Below, one piece after another: positions 60,876 through 64,000 of a DNA stretch of 64,000 nucleotides. Both the position numbers and the translations under genes were made by a program. The DNA lies in the NCBI RefSeq assembly GCF_014137975.1, contig NZ_JACGWZ010000003.1:483944-547943 (forward strand). Reading direction: 5' to 3'. The notes below the pieces were generated by a model that saw only the letters and a list, made by a program, of their open reading frames with translations, was not told the origin of the DNA and searched no databases. This stretch comes from Halosaccharopolyspora lacisalsi. GTDB taxonomy: Bacteria; Actinomycetota; Actinomycetes; Mycobacteriales; Pseudonocardiaceae. Every line of letters starts with the position of its first letter. Position 1 is the first letter of the stretch.

Positions 60876-63800
60876 GTGACTGACCCCCGGACTCCCCCCG
60901 AACCGTTCGACGAGTCGACCCCTCCGGAGGCCTCCCCCCACTCCGGTGCCACCCATCCCGTGCCGGAGGACCCCGACGAACCCGGGTGGCCCTCCGAAAC
61001 CCCCGACACATCCGAGACCGAGCGGATGGACACGACCGATCCCGCCACGGTGCTGGTCGGCTGCACGGTCGTGTCCCGGGACCAGATCCCCGCCGCGCGG
61101 GTACTTCGGGACTCCTTTCTGGCCGGTCACGCCGGCGCACGGTTCATCACCCTGCTGATGGACCATCCGGACGCGCTCGACGAGCGGGAGCGCGCCGAGT
61201 TCCTGACACCGATGGACATCGGGGTGGACGCGGTCGAGTTCGCCCGGTTGGCGCTGGCGTGCACGGCCGAGCAGCTTCGCGGGGTGATCCGCCCCCGGTT
61301 GCTCACGAACCTGCTGGAGTCGGGAGCGACCGTCCTGTACCTGGACCCCTCGGTGCGGGTCTTCGCCGGATTCGGCGACATCGTCTCCGAAGTGACGCCG
61401 CAGCGTCCCGTCGCCCTGGTGCCGCGCGTGCTGCGCCCGCTGTTCCGGGACGGCCTGCGTCCCAGCACCACAGACCTGGCGGAAGCGGGGACCTTCGACT
61501 CGAGCATGGTCGTGGTCGGTCCGGGAGCCGAGCGGTTCCTGGCCCTGTGGGCGGAGCAGGTGCGGGCCGATCCGGCCGGAGGGGGCGACTTCCTGGAGGG
61601 AGCACCGGCCCTGGTGGATCACCACGTCCTGCGCGATCCCGGTGTGGGGCTGTCGGCGTTCAACGCCGCCCAGCGTGAGCTGGAGGCCTCGCCCGCGGGG
61701 GGGTACACGGTGGACGGCACCGCGCTGCGCAGTGTGCACTTCACAGGTTTCGAGCCACAGCGGCCCTGGTTGTTCTCGGCGAACTACGCGGACCGCCCCC
61801 GGGTGCTGCTATCGGAGAACCCCCTGTTGGCGCGGTTGTGCGCCGCTTACCGCAACGCCCTCGTCATGGCCGGATACACGGCGGAGCAACCGCACGCCTT
61901 CCGCGCGCTACCCGACGGTTTCGTCATCCCGGACGCGTTGCGCGGTGAGTACCTGAGTTGCTGGCTCAGTGCCGAGCAGACCGGCGAACCCGTACCGGTC
62001 AGCCCCTTCGAACCGCGGGAGCACGATCCCGTGGAGGCGTTCCTGGACTGGGCGTGCGCTCCGGCCGGCGAGTGGCAGCGGGCCGCGGGAGCATCCCGCT
62101 GGACCGCGGCGGTGTGGGCCGACGACGCGCTGTTGCAGCGGGACTACCCGGACCCGTTCGGGGCGGACGCCACCTCCTTCCGCGAATGGTGCATCGGGGT
62201 GGGCACGACGAACCTGCGGGTACCTCAGCAAGCCGTGCGGCACCCCTCCGGCGAAGGCCGGACACCGCTGGTCGACCAACTCGGCGTGGCCGTCCTCGGT
62301 ACTGGGCGAGTCGCGGAGCTCCTGCGCGTGGCGGTACGTGCCTCCGGCCTTCCCTCGGCGGACACACCCTCCTACCCGGTGGTCGTGCGCTGCGACTTCG
62401 ACCAGCCGGTACCGGCAGGACGGCACCTGATCGACGTCCTGCCCACGGGGGAGCACAGCCCCCGGCACGCCGCGACCGAGACATGGGCGTTGTCCGAAAC
62501 CGGTCGTCAGGCGGTGCGCCGTGCCGGGTACCCCGCACCACGGGTGATCACCCTGCCGCTGCCGGACCGGGGACAGATCGAGCTGGCCTCCCGCAAGGGC
62601 GCACGCGCGCAGTGCGGTCTCTCGGACGAGTTCGTCATCGGTTCCTTCGCCGACCACTCCGACGAGCACCGGGGCAACGTGCTCGGCCTGGTGAACGCGT
62701 TCTTCGCCGCTTTCGAGGGGCGCACGGACGTACGCCTGCTCATCGGGGTGCGCGGCGCCGAAGCGCATCCGGAGGCCGCGGAGCGGCTACGGCTGGCCAC
62801 GACCGCCGACACCCGGGTCCTGCTCGTCGAGCACGACGAGCAGGACGATGTCGTGCTCGCGGCGTGCGACTGCGTCGTGTCGCTCCATCGCCCCGGCGAC
62901 GGATCGGGTGGTGACTATTACGCCCTGGGACTGCTCGAAGCGGCCGCCAGGGGAGTGCCCGTGATGGCCGGTGACCACGGCGCCGTTTCCGAACTGCTCG
63001 GCGACCAGGGAGCCCGGCTGGTGCCGTGCCTGGGGGCGGGAGAACCGGACATCGACCGGGCCGCCGCCCTCCTGACCGAGGCCGCCGACGCTCCGGACGA
63101 CATCGCCGAGTTCGGCCTGCGGGCGCGGGAACACCTGCTGGCCGGGCACAGTGCCGCGCGCACCGGGGAAGGGCTGCGTGACCGGGTCGAGCACGCCTAC
63201 CGAAGCTGGCGGACCAAGTGGTCCGGTGATCACCAGTCCCAGCAGGACGACCCGTTGCGTCCGTTGTCGGTCGCTCGGCACGCGCTGCACCGTTCTCCGG
63301 ACGTGAGCGTCGGTGGACGTAACGCGATGGCTCCCGCCCTGCGCAAGGCGGTGCTCAAGGCTCTCGGGCACTACGACGAACACATCCGCGACATCCTGGG
63401 TTCCCTGGTGGACGGCGTGGAGCGCACGGCGGCGGAGCTGTTGCGCCGTCAGCACGAGGCCGGTGGTGAAGGTGACACCGAGTCGTTGCACGCCGAGTTG
63501 ACCCGGCTCACCCACCGGCAGGAGCAGCTCGACGCTCAGCTCGAAAGCGTCCGGGACGAGACCCTGCGGACGCGAAGCGAGCTGGTCGGTCAGAACCGCA
63601 GGCTGGACGAGATCGAGCGGCAGGTGCCCGATCACGCCGAGGACGACGGGCGGATCGACGCGCTCGGCGAACGAGTGGACCGACTGGCCGCGGTGGTCGA
63701 ACGGACCCTCGACCGGATGGAGACCCTGGACGAGAAACTGGCCGAGTCGAACCGCGCCCAACAACAGCGGGTCGATACGGAGCTGCGCACCGCGAGTCAT

Positions 63801-64000
63801 GACGCGGCCCACGCGCTGCGTCAGACAGACGTCCTGCGACGGATCCTGCTGCGCGAGCACGAGCGCGGTGCCGGAGCCGAGGACGACACGAGCAAGCCCG
63901 TGGTCTGCGATGCCGGCTTGTTGCGACTCCCGGCCGACGACACGCGAATGCTGCCGTGGTTGTCCTCCCACGTTTCCTGGGACGCCGAAGTGTCGGCTTT
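60876..64000 (+). CDS. Very large multidomain glycosyltransferase with coiled coil, 3' end off the window
   Basis: More than 1040 codons from GTG 60876 with no stop in view. A Pro/Glu-rich leader (1-45) precedes a GT8-like domain (GARFITLLMDHPD, NLLESGATVLYLDPSVRVFA). Then comes a GT4-like domain, with VVVRCDFDQPVPAGRHLIDV, DEFVIGSFADHSDEHRGNVL and the acceptor-side ALGLLEAAARGVPVMAGDHG. A coiled coil runs from about 860 to 1000 (ELTRLTHRQEQLDAQLESVR). The visible end VVCDAGLLRLPADDTRMLPW looks like the start of an FkbM-type methyltransferase. Probably builds a surface glycan. Confidence 0.75.
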   Translation, partial: MTDPRTPPEPFDESTPPEASPHSGATHPVPEDPDEPGWPSETPDTSETERMDTTDPATVLVGCTVVSRDQIPAARVLRDSFLAGHAGARFITLLMDHPDALDERERAEFLTPMDIGVDAVEFARLALACTAEQLRGVIRPRLLTNLLESGATVLYLDPSVRVFAGFGDIVSEVTPQRPVALVPRVLRPLFRDGLRPSTTDLAEAGTFDSSMVVVGPGAERFLALWAEQVRADPAGGGDFLEGAPALVDHHVLRDPGVGLSAFNAAQRELEASPAGGYTVDGTALRSVHFTGFEPQRPWLFSANYADRPRVLLSENPLLARLCAAYRNALVMAGYTAEQPHAFRALPDGFVIPDALRGEYLSCWLSAEQTGEPVPVSPFEPREHDPVEAFLDWACAPAGEWQRAAGASRWTAAVWADDALLQRDYPDPFGADATSFREWCIGVGTTNLRVPQQAVRHPSGEGRTPLVDQLGVAVLGTGRVAELLRVAVRASGLPSADTPSYPVVVRCDFDQPVPAGRHLIDVLPTGEHSPRHAATETWALSETGRQAVRRAGYPAPRVITLPLPDRGQIELASRKGARAQCGLSDEFVIGSFADHSDEHRGNVLGLVNAFFAAFEGRTDVRLLIGVRGAEAHPEAAERLRLATTADTRVLLVEHDEQDDVVLAACDCVVSLHRPGDGSGGDYYALGLLEAAARGVPVMAGDHGAVSELLGDQGARLVPCLGAGEPDIDRAAALLTEAADAPDDIAEFGLRAREHLLAGHSAARTGEGLRDRVEHAYRSWRTKWSGDHQSQQDDPLRPLSVARHALHRSPDVSVGGRNAMAPALRKAVLKALGHYDEHIRDILGSLVDGVERTAAELLRRQHEAGGEGDTESLHAELTRLTHRQEQLDAQLESVRDETLRTRSELVGQNRRLDEIERQVPDHAEDDGRIDALGERVDRLAAVVERTLDRMETLDEKLAESNRAQQQRVDTELRTASHDAAHALRQTDVLRRILLREHERGAGAEDDTSKPVVCDAGLLRLPADDTRMLPWLSSHVSWDAEVSA

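Noticed and set aside
1..64000. CRISPR arrays or Cas genes
   Set aside because: No regularly spaced repeats and no Cas-like proteins were seen.

Overview
The window is about 70% GC, uses GTG starts freely and is packed with 4-bp ATGA/GTGA overlaps. FasR-type control, PtpA, AhpE and the F420 enzyme point to an actinobacterium; a Pseudonocardiales genus (Actinopolyspora- or Saccharopolyspora-like) is my inference. Its backbone follows the same order as the Mycobacterium tuberculosis stretch running from accD6/fabD through aceE, ahpE, cobD, SURF1, ptpA, cobC, Nif3-like, zinc ribbon and RNase H/phosphatase to panB, the secreted hydrolase and glnA2. Accessory modules sit in the gaps of that backbone.

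Region 1 (1-11.1 kb): a FAS-II operon on the minus strand (fabD-fabH-acpP-fabF-accD) and its PucR-type regulator fasR. The two are split by an AT-rich island of small membrane proteins and a WXG-like fragment. A DUF3263 gene, a nucleoside deaminase and aceE follow. Region 2 (11.4-16.3 kb): DUF3052, an AhpE-type peroxiredoxin and tRNA-Val(UAC), then a decayed island holding an internally deleted phosphotransferase, a type VII (ESX)-associated toxin-like pseudogene, and three intact genes that share a short repeated module with the region 1 island. Region 3 (16.3-25.6 kb): mixed backbone and accessory genes. These are a TetR regulator, a DUF5710-HNH protein, a DnaQ-like exonuclease, a yybP-ykoY (Mn2+) riboswitch with a GDT1/TMEM165 transporter, an enolase-superfamily dehydratase, a saccharopine-dehydrogenase-like reductase, a sensor kinase and a DUF1624/DUF418-type membrane protein.

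Region 4 (25.7-33.8 kb): a complete four-gene Wadjet type II (JetABCD) SMC-like anti-plasmid system on the minus strand, every junction overlapping by 4 bp. Region 5 (33.9-42.4 kb): cobD, SURF1, a decayed TnpB element, a fructosamine-kinase-like gene with ptpA, the cobC/Nif3/zinc-ribbon/RNase H-phosphatase operon, and rnpB. Region 6 (43.0-51.0 kb): a minimal Gram-positive type IV secretion channel (small membrane proteins, VirB4, VirB6/TrbL-like, VirB8/TcpC-like, CwlT-like hydrolase) with no relaxase, coupling protein or integrase in view. Region 7 (51.0-64 kb): an RNase II-family gene, an F420:NADP reductase, DUF4326, panB, an arylamine N-acetyltransferase broken by a short IS605-like remnant, nadE, a secreted hydrolase, a GlnA2-type glutamine synthetase, and a very large multidomain glycosyltransferase that runs off the end.

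The strongest 'system' in the window is the Wadjet operon, which is a known type. The least explained are the orphan secretion channel and the small repeated-module family shared by the two islands. No CRISPR array, integrase or phage structural gene was seen.
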